Source of the DNA: an uncultured bacterium
GTDB taxonomy: Bacteria; Verrucomicrobiota; Kiritimatiellia; RFP12; UBA1067
Reading direction: 5' to 3'
DNA: 37,047 nt
NCBI GenBank assembly: GCA_902780865.1
Contig: CACZHC010000017.1
Location: 1 to 37,047 of the forward strand
How positions within the stretch are numbered: the first letter of the stretch is position 1; the number at the start of each line of letters is the position of its first letter. Position numbers and translations under genes: made by a program. A model generated the notes under the pieces. The model was not told the origin of the DNA. It saw only the letters and a program-made list of their open reading frames with translations, and did not search any database. Positions 1 to 6,633 of this stretch are shown here, piece after piece.

Positions 1-362
1 ACGAGGTGGTCGAGCGACTTCCTGACGTTCTGCGCCCGGTGGTGGTCCTCGAAATCGAAATGGGTGAGAAGCACCTGGCCGATCTTCACGCCGTGGCCGG
101 CGAAAAGCCGCTCGTACTCGTAGATGAACCGCGCCTGCCCGACGGCCGCGCACATCTGGACGTCGTTCACGTCCGCCGGCCTCGACTTGAGCCCAAGCGC
201 CTCGACGCCTGCGGCGACAGCGCCCGACGAGACGAAGAACACCTCGTGCCCGGACTTCCTCAGGGAGCTCAACTGCGCGACGAGACGCTTAAGCGCCGCA
301 TGGTCGGGCTTCCCGGCCTTGTTCGCGATCGCATGCGTGCCAACTTTCACTACGATTCTCAT
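1..362 (-). CDS. proB: Glutamate 5-kinase, 5' part (runs off the window)
   Basis: N-terminal 120 codons of an amino-acid kinase that phosphorylates glutamate in the first step of cytosolic proline synthesis. It reads MRIVVKVGTHAI at the start, where the P-loop-like nucleotide region lies. It then has VSSGAVAAGVEALGL, the glutamate-binding SSGA motif, and further on VGQARF, HGVKIGQVLLTH and a block ending in VRKSLDHL, all in ProB order. The ATG at 362 was chosen because the kinase-fold first strand starts there. No ribosome binding site is present; a TGGTATAAT box ends 8 nt upstream, so the transcript may begin almost at the ATG. The rest lies beyond base 1. The neighbour upstream is a GH27 gene separated by a strong hairpin, so this is probably its own transcription unit. 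Other amino-acid kinases fit the motif order less well. Confidence 0.9.
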   Translation of the reverse strand, partial: MRIVVKVGTHAIANKAGKPDHAALKRLVAQLSSLRKSGHEVFFVSSGAVAAGVEALGLKSRPADVNDVQMCAAVGQARFIYEYERLFAGHGVKIGQVLLTHFDFEDHHRAQNVRKSLDHL

Positions 363-370
363 AGGCGGAT

Positions 371-379
371 ATTATACCA
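371..379 (-). promoter_or_regulatory. Extended -10 promoter of proB
   Basis: On the minus strand this reads TGGTATAAT, a perfect -10 hexamer (371-376) with the TGn extension (377-379). It lies 8 nt before the ATG at 362, so the expected transcription start is within about 2 nt of the start codon. That makes a leaderless or nearly leaderless mRNA likely. No clear -35 is seen; extended -10 promoters often do without one. Confidence 0.7.
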
Positions 380-393
380 TATCCCGCATGCTG

Positions 394-425
394 CGGCCGA
401 GGCGCAGCGCAAAGCGCCTTGGCCG
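394..425 (-). terminator. Strong hairpin just after the GH27 stop codon
   Basis: A 12-bp stem (394-405 with 414-425, one G-U pair) closes an 8-nt loop. It starts one base after the GH27 stop codon. No T-tract follows on the minus strand, so it is either a U-less terminator or a 3'-end stabiliser. Its place between the GH27 stop and the proB promoter supports transcript separation. Confidence 0.55.
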
Positions 426-426
426 T

Positions 427-2547
427 TCATCGGCCACGAGGGCACTCGGCGCACGGAGGGCCAGACGGCGCAACGTAGCCGGGCTTGTCGACCGTGCGCT
501 TGTCGGTGTACATCCTGTACACGGCATTGTCGCGGATGTCGCCAAGGCCCTTGCGGAGACAGGCGCCATTTTCCGGGAAAAGCCGCACAAGGTGCGTTGC
601 GTGAGATTCAACGTCTGCATGGTACGCGGACGAGAAAATGCCGAGGTCCTTCTGTCGCCAAAGGTCGCGCACGCGCCATCGGCCCTCTATGCCAAGCGCA
701 TCGAAGTCGATTGTAATGCGCGTCGGCATGAGGTACGTGTTGAAGAGCGCGAACACGAGGGAACCGTCGCTCATCGGCTTCGCCCACACCTCGGCGCGCG
801 GCCCCTTCGCCACGCAAGCGGCCTGCGCGCCAAGCTCGTCCTGACTCGTCTCTATCACCTCGTCGTTCGTGAGGAGCGACATCGTGAAGTCGTCAAGCTG
901 CGTGAGGTCGCAGCCTATCAGGAGCGGAGAGCAGAGAACACACCAAAGCGACATGTGCGTATACTGCTCGTTGGGCGTGAGGCGGGTCGGGCGGAGAGAG
1001 CCCCATCCGAGGCGACCGACAACGAGCATGTCGGGGTCGTTCCACGCGCCAGGGCGGGCGTACGGCCACGAATCGGCCTGTTGGTGGAGAATCTTCCACA
1101 TCGAACTCCACGTGTCGGTAATGTCGCCGGTGGTGCGCCAGCAGTTGCCGCCGAGTGATTCGCCCCAAGACGAGACATAGCCCATGCCGTACTGGCACAG
1201 CGAAAACACAATGTCGCGATCCTGGGCCTTCAGCGCCTCGCCCATGAGCCGGTACGGCAGCATGAGCTTTCCATGCCCATCGCCGACGGCGACACGGCCA
1301 TACGAGCACCAGTCGTACTTCAAGTAGTCGTAGCCCCAGTCGGCATACGTCTTCGCATCCTGCCATTCGTGCATCCAGCTGCCTACGCATCCCCCGCACG
1401 TATAAGGGCCAGGCGACGAGTAGAGCCCTATCTTGAGCCCCTTCGAGTGAGCGTAGTCGGCAAGGTCCTTCATGCTCGGGAAGCGCTTGTTGACGGCGAT
1501 GGAACCGTCGGGGTTGCGCTCGGGACCCTGCAGCGTCTGATCGTTCTTTGCGGACGGCTTGTTCTGCCAGAAGTCGTCTATGTTGACGTAGCTCCAGCCG
1601 TGGTCGGCAAGTCCGGACTTGTCGAAAACGTCTATTGTATCGCTGATGTTCTTGCCGGTGACGGCGTGAGCGAAGCAGTTCCAGCTGTTCCAGCCCATTG
1701 GCGGCGTAAGCGCTATCTTGTCCCCGACGACGAGCTTGAGGACGCGGCTGCACGACCCCTTCGCGTTCGCCGCCGTGAACTCGATCTCGTACGTTCCCGC
1801 CTTCTCCACCGCACCGCCAAGGATGCCCTTCGCGGAATCGAAGGTCGCGCCGTCAGGAAGATTCTTCGCGCCGAGCTTCAGCGGGCGCTCGCCGGTCACG
1901 GGGAGGCGCCAGAGGATCGGATGCCCGGGGCGGACGCCAAACACGCGCGCGCCGTTGATGCGAGGAGACGCCGGCGGCTTCGGGGTGAGGATGCCAAGCT
2001 GTTCGCCGCCGCACTTGGCAGGCACGGGACGTGCGCCGTCCTGCATCGTGAAGTAGGCATCGGCCCAGTCCGCATGATCCCATGTGTCGCCGTTGTCCGC
2101 ATCGGACACGAGCAGTTCCACTATCTTCGCGCCCGAAAGGTCGGCATGGAGATGCACGCTCTCGCCCTTGCCCCTGAGGACTTCGGTTGTGGCGACAACG
2201 CGCGCGTCGGCCATCACCGAGAACTTCACGCTTGCGGATTCCGTCCCGCCAGGGAACACCTCAGCGTCAAGACCTACATCCGCGTCAAAGGCAATCGCCT
2301 TGCCGTCGACTTCGTATATCGCAAGCGACGTGGCATGCGTGCCTACGCCGCGCTCAAACGTCTTCGAGCCGATCTTGATGGCATTGCCCGCGACAGACTT
2401 GTTCTTGTTCGGGGAGTTCCAGCCGCACGACATTTCCTCGAGCGAAAGCTCGTCAAGCCACACGCGAGCGTCTGCAGACGCCGTGAAGGCAGACATGGCC
2501 ACGAACGCGGCCGCAATCGGGGTGACGAGAATTCCGACATGTGACAT
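427..2547 (-). CDS. Secreted GH27 alpha-galactosidase with N-terminal NPCBM domain
   Basis: 706 residues. Predicted to release terminal alpha-galactose from galactomannan, galactosyl oligosaccharides or pectic side chains outside the cytoplasm. A signal peptide (about residues 1-26, ending ASADA) is followed by an NPCBM-type carbohydrate-binding domain (about 28-165; the segment GVGTHA is typical), an Ig-like putative-sugar-binding linker (about 195-275) and the GH27 barrel, which opens with TPPMGWNSWN near 281. The nucleophile is Asp412 in LKYDWC; the WNDPDM motif at 502-507 carries the acid/base Asp. A C-terminal beta domain follows. The start at 2547 has AAGGAG six bases upstream and gives the signal peptide; the longer in-frame ORF would run into the neighbour. 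It stands alone, between a CNNM gene and proB, with its own promoter candidate and 3' hairpin. The family call is firm; the natural substrate is not known. Confidence 0.95.
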   Translation of the reverse strand: MSHVGILVTPIAAAFVAMSAFTASADARVWLDELSLEEMSCGWNSPNKNKSVAGNAIKIGSKTFERGVGTHATSLAIYEVDGKAIAFDADVGLDAEVFPGGTESASVKFSVMADARVVATTEVLRGKGESVHLHADLSGAKIVELLVSDADNGDTWDHADWADAYFTMQDGARPVPAKCGGEQLGILTPKPPASPRINGARVFGVRPGHPILWRLPVTGERPLKLGAKNLPDGATFDSAKGILGGAVEKAGTYEIEFTAANAKGSCSRVLKLVVGDKIALTPPMGWNSWNCFAHAVTGKNISDTIDVFDKSGLADHGWSYVNIDDFWQNKPSAKNDQTLQGPERNPDGSIAVNKRFPSMKDLADYAHSKGLKIGLYSSPGPYTCGGCVGSWMHEWQDAKTYADWGYDYLKYDWCSYGRVAVGDGHGKLMLPYRLMGEALKAQDRDIVFSLCQYGMGYVSSWGESLGGNCWRTTGDITDTWSSMWKILHQQADSWPYARPGAWNDPDMLVVGRLGWGSLRPTRLTPNEQYTHMSLWCVLCSPLLIGCDLTQLDDFTMSLLTNDEVIETSQDELGAQAACVAKGPRAEVWAKPMSDGSLVFALFNTYLMPTRITIDFDALGIEGRWRVRDLWRQKDLGIFSSAYHADVESHATHLVRLFPENGACLRKGLGDIRDNAVYRMYTDKRTVDKPGYVAPSGPPCAECPRGR

Positions 2548-2598
2548 CTTATTTGTCTCCTTGAAATATAATCTTGCCGTTGCCTGACAATGGGATAT

Positions 2599-2627
2599 AG
2601 AGTAGCAAATATCCCCAGGGCTTTCAA
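2599..2627 (-). promoter_or_regulatory. Candidate promoter of the GH27 gene
   Basis: On the minus strand TTGAAA (2622-2627) and TACTCT (2599-2604) are 17 bp apart, about 50 bp before the GH27 ATG. This one lacks the TGn extension seen at other promoters in the window. An AT-rich TATATT nearer the gene was judged too close to the ribosome binding site. Confidence 0.4.
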
Positions 2628-2641
2628 GCGATAAGGCGACT

Positions 2642-3286
2642 TCAGTCCACGTCGCGAACTGCGTCGACGAGCTCTTCGGACGTGATGAAACGCCCCTTCG
2701 CGCGGCAAACGAGGATGCGGCCGATGAGCGCACTCTCGAAGTCGGAGATGCAGACGCCGTCCTTGCGGTCGCGGAGTATCCGCATCAGGTCCTTCGCCGT
2801 GACGCTGTACTTCGTGTCCTTGCGCGGAACAAAGAGGTTTGTGACGGCAAGGAGCAGCATGACGACTGGCTTCATGAGAGCCGCGAGCGCACGGTACGGG
2901 CGCGCCATCCTGAGGCAGAAGTAGAGCGGCCGCGCGGCGCAGAGCATCTTCGGAAGGAACTCGGAGACATAGAGGACGAGAAGCGCCGAGACAAAGCCCC
3001 AGGCGGCGCGACCGAAACGCGAGCCGCCCATGAGCTCGATCGCAAGCGCGGCGGAGGCCGACGAGAACACGACGCCGGCGAGGTTGTTGCCGATGAGAAG
3101 CGTCGTCAAGGTGCGCGACATGTCGGAAAGCGCGGCATGGACGAGCTTCGCCTTGCGACCACCCGCACGTGAGAGGTGGAGGATTCGCTCGCGGCTCACG
3201 GAGAGGAAGCCAGTCTCCGCGCCGGCGCAGAACGCGGCGAGAAGGAGCGCGGCAATCGCCGCGAGGAAGAGAAGGAACACCGTCAT
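2642..3286 (-). CDS. CNNM/DUF21 transmembrane protein without a CBS pair
   Basis: 214 residues. The N-terminal half is a CNNM (DUF21) membrane domain with several hydrophobic segments: a first helix FLLFLAAIAALLLAAF, the signature GAETGFLSVSRERI, then GNNLAGVVFSS and YVSEFLPKML. The family is linked to divalent-cation (Mg/Co) export or tolerance in the inner membrane. After about residue 145 only a short remnant resembling the start of a CBS module is left (DLMRILRDRKDGVCISDFE); the second CBS and the CorC/HlyC domain of the upstream neighbour are missing. The ATG overlaps the neighbour's TGA stop (ATGA), so the two are translationally coupled and may form a heteromer. The longer in-frame ORF back to 3430 lies inside the neighbour and was discarded. 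The substrate is unproven. Confidence 0.85.
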   Translation of the reverse strand: MTVFLLFLAAIAALLLAAFCAGAETGFLSVSRERILHLSRAGGRKAKLVHAALSDMSRTLTTLLIGNNLAGVVFSSASAALAIELMGGSRFGRAAWGFVSALLVLYVSEFLPKMLCAARPLYFCLRMARPYRALAALMKPVVMLLLAVTNLFVPRKDTKYSVTAKDLMRILRDRKDGVCISDFESALIGRILVCRAKGRFITSEELVDAVRDVD

Positions 3287-4542
3287 GCGTCGTCCTCCTC
3301 GGTCCGTTCGACGGCAGCGTCGGTTTCCTCTATCAGTTCCTCGTCGGACGTCGTGGCCGGGCGAGAAAGCACCTCGAACTTGACGAGCGTGACGCGGCGG
3401 CCGCGGCGCTTGAGGACGGTCGCGCGGCATCCGTCGGCCTCGATCTCCTGCCCGACGTGCGGAATCCTCTCGGCGTGGAAAGTGACCCAGCCCGAGAGAC
3501 GGTCGGCATCTTCGGCCTCGAGCTCGAGATCGAGTTCGCGGTTCACTTCCTCGAGACTCGCGCGCGCGTCGATCTCCCAGACGTTCTCGCCCTTCTTGAC
3601 TATCGCCGGCTCGTCGCCAGCGTTGCCGCCGAAGACCTTCGGGCCCATGATGAGCTCGAGGACATCGTTGAAGGCGATGATCCCGGCAGTCCCGCCGTAT
3701 TCGTCGAGGACGACGGCGAGACGCTTGTTGCTCCTCGCAAAGACGACGAAGAGGTCGTCGAGCGTAATGTTCTCTGGAACGAAAATCGGCTCTTCCCTCT
3801 TTCCGGCGCGGACGTCTAAAACGGCCTCTATCGCGTCGGGCGTGCGGCGGAAGACGGGAAGGTAGCGGTGCTTAGCGTTTGCAAGCGCGGCGGCCTGGGC
3901 GTCTTCGGGAAGGTCGAGGTCGAGACCCTCGATGTCGACGCGCGGCGTCATCTCGTCGTTCGCGTGGGTCTCGGAGAGGCGCAAGACGCCCTCTATCATC
4001 TCTACATCCTCGGCAAGCGACTCGTCCTTCTCCGCCGCGGACTCGAGGACCGTCATAAGCTCCTCATCGGAAAGCGCACGCCTCTCGCGCTCGAGCGCAG
4101 GCGCAAACGCCTTGGAGGAAAGCCGCAGTACATTGTTGAAAGGCCGCAGGACGATGCGCCAGAACCTGAGGAGCCGCACACACGGCGGCGCGAGCTGCTC
4201 GGCATACCTAAGGGCTAGGCGCTTCGGAGTTATCTCGCCGAAGACGAGCAAAAGAATCGTCATCGACGGAACGGCAAGCCAGCTCCCACCGGGAACATAG
4301 GCGCGGAAAGCGAGAAAGCCGAGCGTCGAGATCGCGAAGTTTACGAGAGTGTTGCCGACGAGCAAGGTCGAGAAAAGGACCGCCTTGTCGGCAAGACTCT
4401 TGGTGATGAGGGCATCAGCGGCAGCGCTCTTCGCGCGGATGCGCTCGCGCTGAGCCCCCGTCAAAGAGAAGAGCACTGTCTCCGCCCCGGAAAAGAACGC
4501 CGAGAGCAGAAACAGTGCCGGCAATGCGATAAGCACCGCCAT
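3283..4542 (-). CDS. CNNM-CBS-CorC/HlyC family membrane protein
   Basis: 419 residues, the full-length architecture of the bacterial hemolysin C/CorC-like family. A DUF21/CNNM membrane domain comes first (about 1-165; FFSGAETVLFSL, FGEITPKRLAL), then a CBS pair (MTPRVDIEGLDL near 200 and DEYGGTAGIIAFNDVLE near 285), then a C-terminal CorC/HlyC FAD-binding-like domain (about 325-400). The role is inner-membrane divalent-cation transport or tolerance, with adenosine nucleotides sensed by the CBS pair in studied relatives. It begins 8 nt after the tsf stop, with no good ribosome binding site, and its stop overlaps the next gene's ATG. This makes rpsB-tsf-CNNM-CNNM look like one transcription unit. 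An acidic tail, rich in Glu and Asp, closes the protein. The hemolysin name is historical only. Confidence 0.92.
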   Translation of the reverse strand: MAVLIALPALFLLSAFFSGAETVLFSLTGAQRERIRAKSAAADALITKSLADKAVLFSTLLVGNTLVNFAISTLGFLAFRAYVPGGSWLAVPSMTILLLVFGEITPKRLALRYAEQLAPPCVRLLRFWRIVLRPFNNVLRLSSKAFAPALERERRALSDEELMTVLESAAEKDESLAEDVEMIEGVLRLSETHANDEMTPRVDIEGLDLDLPEDAQAAALANAKHRYLPVFRRTPDAIEAVLDVRAGKREEPIFVPENITLDDLFVVFARSNKRLAVVLDEYGGTAGIIAFNDVLELIMGPKVFGGNAGDEPAIVKKGENVWEIDARASLEEVNRELDLELEAEDADRLSGWVTFHAERIPHVGQEIEADGCRATVLKRRGRRVTLVKFEVLSRPATTSDEELIEETDAAVERTEEDDA

Positions 4543-4550
4543 GCGCGGAA

Positions 4551-5384
4551 TTAGGCGCCGAGCTGGAGGCGCGCGAAGCGCTTCACCGTGATGGGCGCGC
4601 CGATTTCCTTCGCGACGGACGCGAGGTACTGCTCGACGGTCTGCTCGCCGTCCGCGACGTAGTCCTGCTTGACGAGGCAGATCTGCGTGCAGAACTTGGA
4701 AGCCATGCCCTTCTTGATGCCGATGAGAGCCTGCTCGGGCGGGAGCTTGCCCTTCTGCTCCTTGAGCGCGTTGAGCTTGATCTCGATTTCGGCGTCGATC
4801 TCGGCCTGCGGAACGTCCGCGGGGTTCACGTACTTAGGCGCGTTAGCGGCGACCTGGAGGCACACCATGTGCGCCGCCTCGTCGAGCTTCTCGCAGGGCT
4901 TATCGCACGCGAGTTCGACGAGAACGCCGATCTTGCCGCCCATGTGGATGTAGCCGCTGAGGCAGCCGGCGCCCTCGAGCGTATAGCGCTCGCTGCGGCG
5001 GATCTTGACGTTCTCGCCAGTCTTGGTGAGAAGCATCTTGTAGTCGTCGTTGAGCGTCTGCTCGATGTCCTTGCCCTCGAGCGCGACCTTGGCCGCGTCG
5101 TCGACGAACTTGATGAACGCCTCGGTCTTGGCGACGAAGTCGGTCTCGCAGTTGACCTCGGCGAGCGCCATCGACTTCTTGTCGGCGGCAACCGCGAGGG
5201 CGACGATGCCCTGCTTGGACTCCTTGTCGACGCGCTTGGCGGCGACGGCGAGACCCTTCTCGCGGAGGTACTTGACGGCCTCTTCCATGTTGCCGTTCGT
5301 GGCGGTGAGGGCTTCCTTGCAGGCGCCCATTCCGGCGGCGGTCGCCTCGCGGAGTTCCTTGATCTGCTGAATTGTGATAGCCAT
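4551..5384 (-). CDS. tsf: Elongation factor Ts
   Basis: 277 residues, the normal length. It exchanges GDP for GTP on EF-Tu in the cytosol. The N-terminal UBA-like helical domain (about 1-45; IKELREATAAGMGACKEAL) is followed by the core with the conserved TDFVA motif at 81-85, which contacts EF-Tu. The dimerisation or coiled-coil region and C-terminal core follow, ending in the LASVAKE segment. The start at 5384 is preceded by AAAGG at 10 nt. The gene follows rpsB by 68 nt, the classic rpsB-tsf pairing, and a perfect hairpin lies in between. The two CNNM genes follow closely. Confidence 0.98.
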   Translation of the reverse strand: MAITIQQIKELREATAAGMGACKEALTATNGNMEEAVKYLREKGLAVAAKRVDKESKQGIVALAVAADKKSMALAEVNCETDFVAKTEAFIKFVDDAAKVALEGKDIEQTLNDDYKMLLTKTGENVKIRRSERYTLEGAGCLSGYIHMGGKIGVLVELACDKPCEKLDEAAHMVCLQVAANAPKYVNPADVPQAEIDAEIEIKLNALKEQKGKLPPEQALIGIKKGMASKFCTQICLVKQDYVADGEQTVEQYLASVAKEIGAPITVKRFARLQLGA

Positions 5385-5418
5385 TTTCAAAAACCTTTCA
5401 TTCCTTGTTGATGGGGTT

Positions 5419-5440
5419 CGGGGAAACCTGGGTTTCCCCG
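5419..5440 (-). terminator. Intercistronic hairpin between rpsB and tsf
   Basis: A perfect 10-bp stem (5419-5428 with 5431-5440) around a 2-nt spacer, so the folded RNA would open one or two pairs to form a loop. It lies 12 nt after the rpsB stop. No T-tract follows on the minus strand, so full termination is unlikely. An attenuator, RNA-processing or stability role, tuning the S2 to EF-Ts ratio, is more plausible. Confidence 0.55.
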
Positions 5441-5452
5441 TCCTTTCCAATG

Positions 5453-6457
5453 TCACTCTGCCTTGGGCGCCTCGGCAGCGGCAGCGACAGCGGCTTCGGC
5501 CTCAGCAACCTTGGCCTTGCGCTTCGCGGCGAGATCGGCCTTCGCCTTGGTCTCGGCGGCTTCCTTCGCGGCCCTGGCGGCGGCCTTGACGCTCGCGGCG
5601 ACACCAGACTTCTTCGCGGCGGCACCGCCGGCGGCGGGCTTGCGAGTGGCGGCCTTGGCGCGGCGCTCGGCGCGGGCGGCCTTCTCGGCCTCGTCGCGGC
5701 TCTTGCGCTCCTGCTCGCGCTTGCGGTTCTCCTCGGCGGCCTTCGCGCCGTACTCGTCGTTGGCGCCCTTGATGACCTTGACGAGGCCGTTGAGGATGAG
5801 CTCGACGCCCCTGACGGAATCGTCGTTGCCCGGGATCACGTAGTCGATCGGCTCGGGGTCGGCGTTCGTGTCGACGATGGCGACGACGGGGATGTGGAGA
5901 CGGACGGCTTCCTTGACGGCGTTCGCCTCGCGGACGACGTCAACGACGACGACTGCGCCAGGGAGCTCGGCCATTTCCGCGACGCCGGTGAGGTTCTTCT
6001 CGAGCTTGTTGAGCTCGCGGCGGAGCATCGAGGCCTCCTGCTTGTGCTCGGAGAGCTCGCCGCCGTTGGCCTTCGCGGTCGCCTGGAGCTGGCGCATGCG
6101 GCGGACGGAGGAACGGAGCGTCTTCGCGTTCGTGAGCGTGCCGCCGAGCCAGCGCTCGGTCATGTAGAACTGCTCGACGGACTCGGCCGCGCCCTTGACG
6201 AGCTCGGAGACCTGCTTCTTCGTGGCGACGAAGAGAATCTTCTTGCCGGCGAGGACCGTGTCCTTGAGGAACTGCGCGGCCTCGTCGAGAAGAGCGACGG
6301 ACTGCGTGAGGTCGATGATGTGGATACCGTTGCGCTTGTCGAAGATGTATCCTTTCATCTTCGGGTTCCAGCGCTTCGTCTGATGGCCGAAGTGAAGACC
6401 GGCATCAAACATGTCCTTGAGCGAGATGCCCGTAAGGGCAGACGTAGGCATTTCCAT
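5453..6457 (-). CDS. rpsB: 30S ribosomal protein S2 with a long Ala/Lys-rich tail
   Basis: 334 residues. Residues 1-234 are a complete S2: GLHFGHQTKRWNPKM, a block ending IHIIDL, KKILFVATKKQ, ERWLGGTLTN, PGAVVVVDVVREANAVKEA and IPVVAIVDTNADP. About 100 further residues form a low-complexity tail of Ala, Lys, Arg and Glu with no recognisable domain. Tails occur in S2 of several phyla, but this one is long. AAGGAG lies 8 nt before the ATG at 6457; a second ATG two codons on is possible. A strong promoter 107 nt upstream leaves a leader long enough for an S2 autoregulatory site, as in other bacteria, though I could not fold it reliably. Co-transcribed with tsf. Confidence 0.97.
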   Translation of the reverse strand: MEMPTSALTGISLKDMFDAGLHFGHQTKRWNPKMKGYIFDKRNGIHIIDLTQSVALLDEAAQFLKDTVLAGKKILFVATKKQVSELVKGAAESVEQFYMTERWLGGTLTNAKTLRSSVRRMRQLQATAKANGGELSEHKQEASMLRRELNKLEKNLTGVAEMAELPGAVVVVDVVREANAVKEAVRLHIPVVAIVDTNADPEPIDYVIPGNDDSVRGVELILNGLVKVIKGANDEYGAKAAEENRKREQERKSRDEAEKAARAERRAKAATRKPAAGGAAAKKSGVAASVKAAARAAKEAAETKAKADLAAKRKAKVAEAEAAVAAAAEAPKAE

Positions 6458-6563
6458 TTTGTTTTCTCCTTGAATCCTTTGTTCAGATTAATCCGCTTTG
6501 GCCGAGGATGGACTACCCCGACTCATTCGCTTCATCTCGCCCACCATGGACAAGATGGCGGGA

Positions 6564-6592
6564 AGTATACCAAAAACGCCGCGCGGACGCAA
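6564..6592 (-). promoter_or_regulatory. Promoter of rpsB-tsf
   Basis: TTGCGT (6587-6592), a 17-bp spacer and TATACT (6564-6569) on the minus strand, with the TGn extension directly before the -10. It is the only promoter here with both a good -35 and an extended -10, which suits a highly expressed ribosomal operon. The predicted leader is about 100 nt. Confidence 0.75.
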
Positions 6593-6593
6593 G

Positions 6594-6623
6594 TGCCCCG
6601 CAGGACGAAATTTCCGCCGGGCA
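6594..6623 (-). terminator. Imperfect hairpin after pbpC
   Basis: A 30-nt near-palindrome pairs TGCCC with GGGCA at the base and an interrupted upper stem (two mismatches). It sits 10 nt after the pbpC stop and directly upstream of the rpsB -35. No T-tract follows. Position suggests a terminator separating pbpC from rpsB. Confidence 0.35.
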
Positions 6624-6633
6624 AGACGGGTTT

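Noticed and set aside
1273..2544. Long plus-strand open frame opposite the GH27 gene (and similar ones at 8816-10831, 11478-13289, 14610-15986 and 22132-23400)
   Set aside because: They are Arg/Ala/Val-rich antisense shadows of well-supported genes in G+C-rich sequence, with no domains, signal peptides or ribosome binding sites.
2565..2570. TATATT as -10 of the GH27 gene
   Set aside because: Transcription would start inside or after the AAGGAG ribosome binding site, and the nearest TTGTCA is only 14 bp away; the upstream TTGAAA/TACTCT pair fits better.
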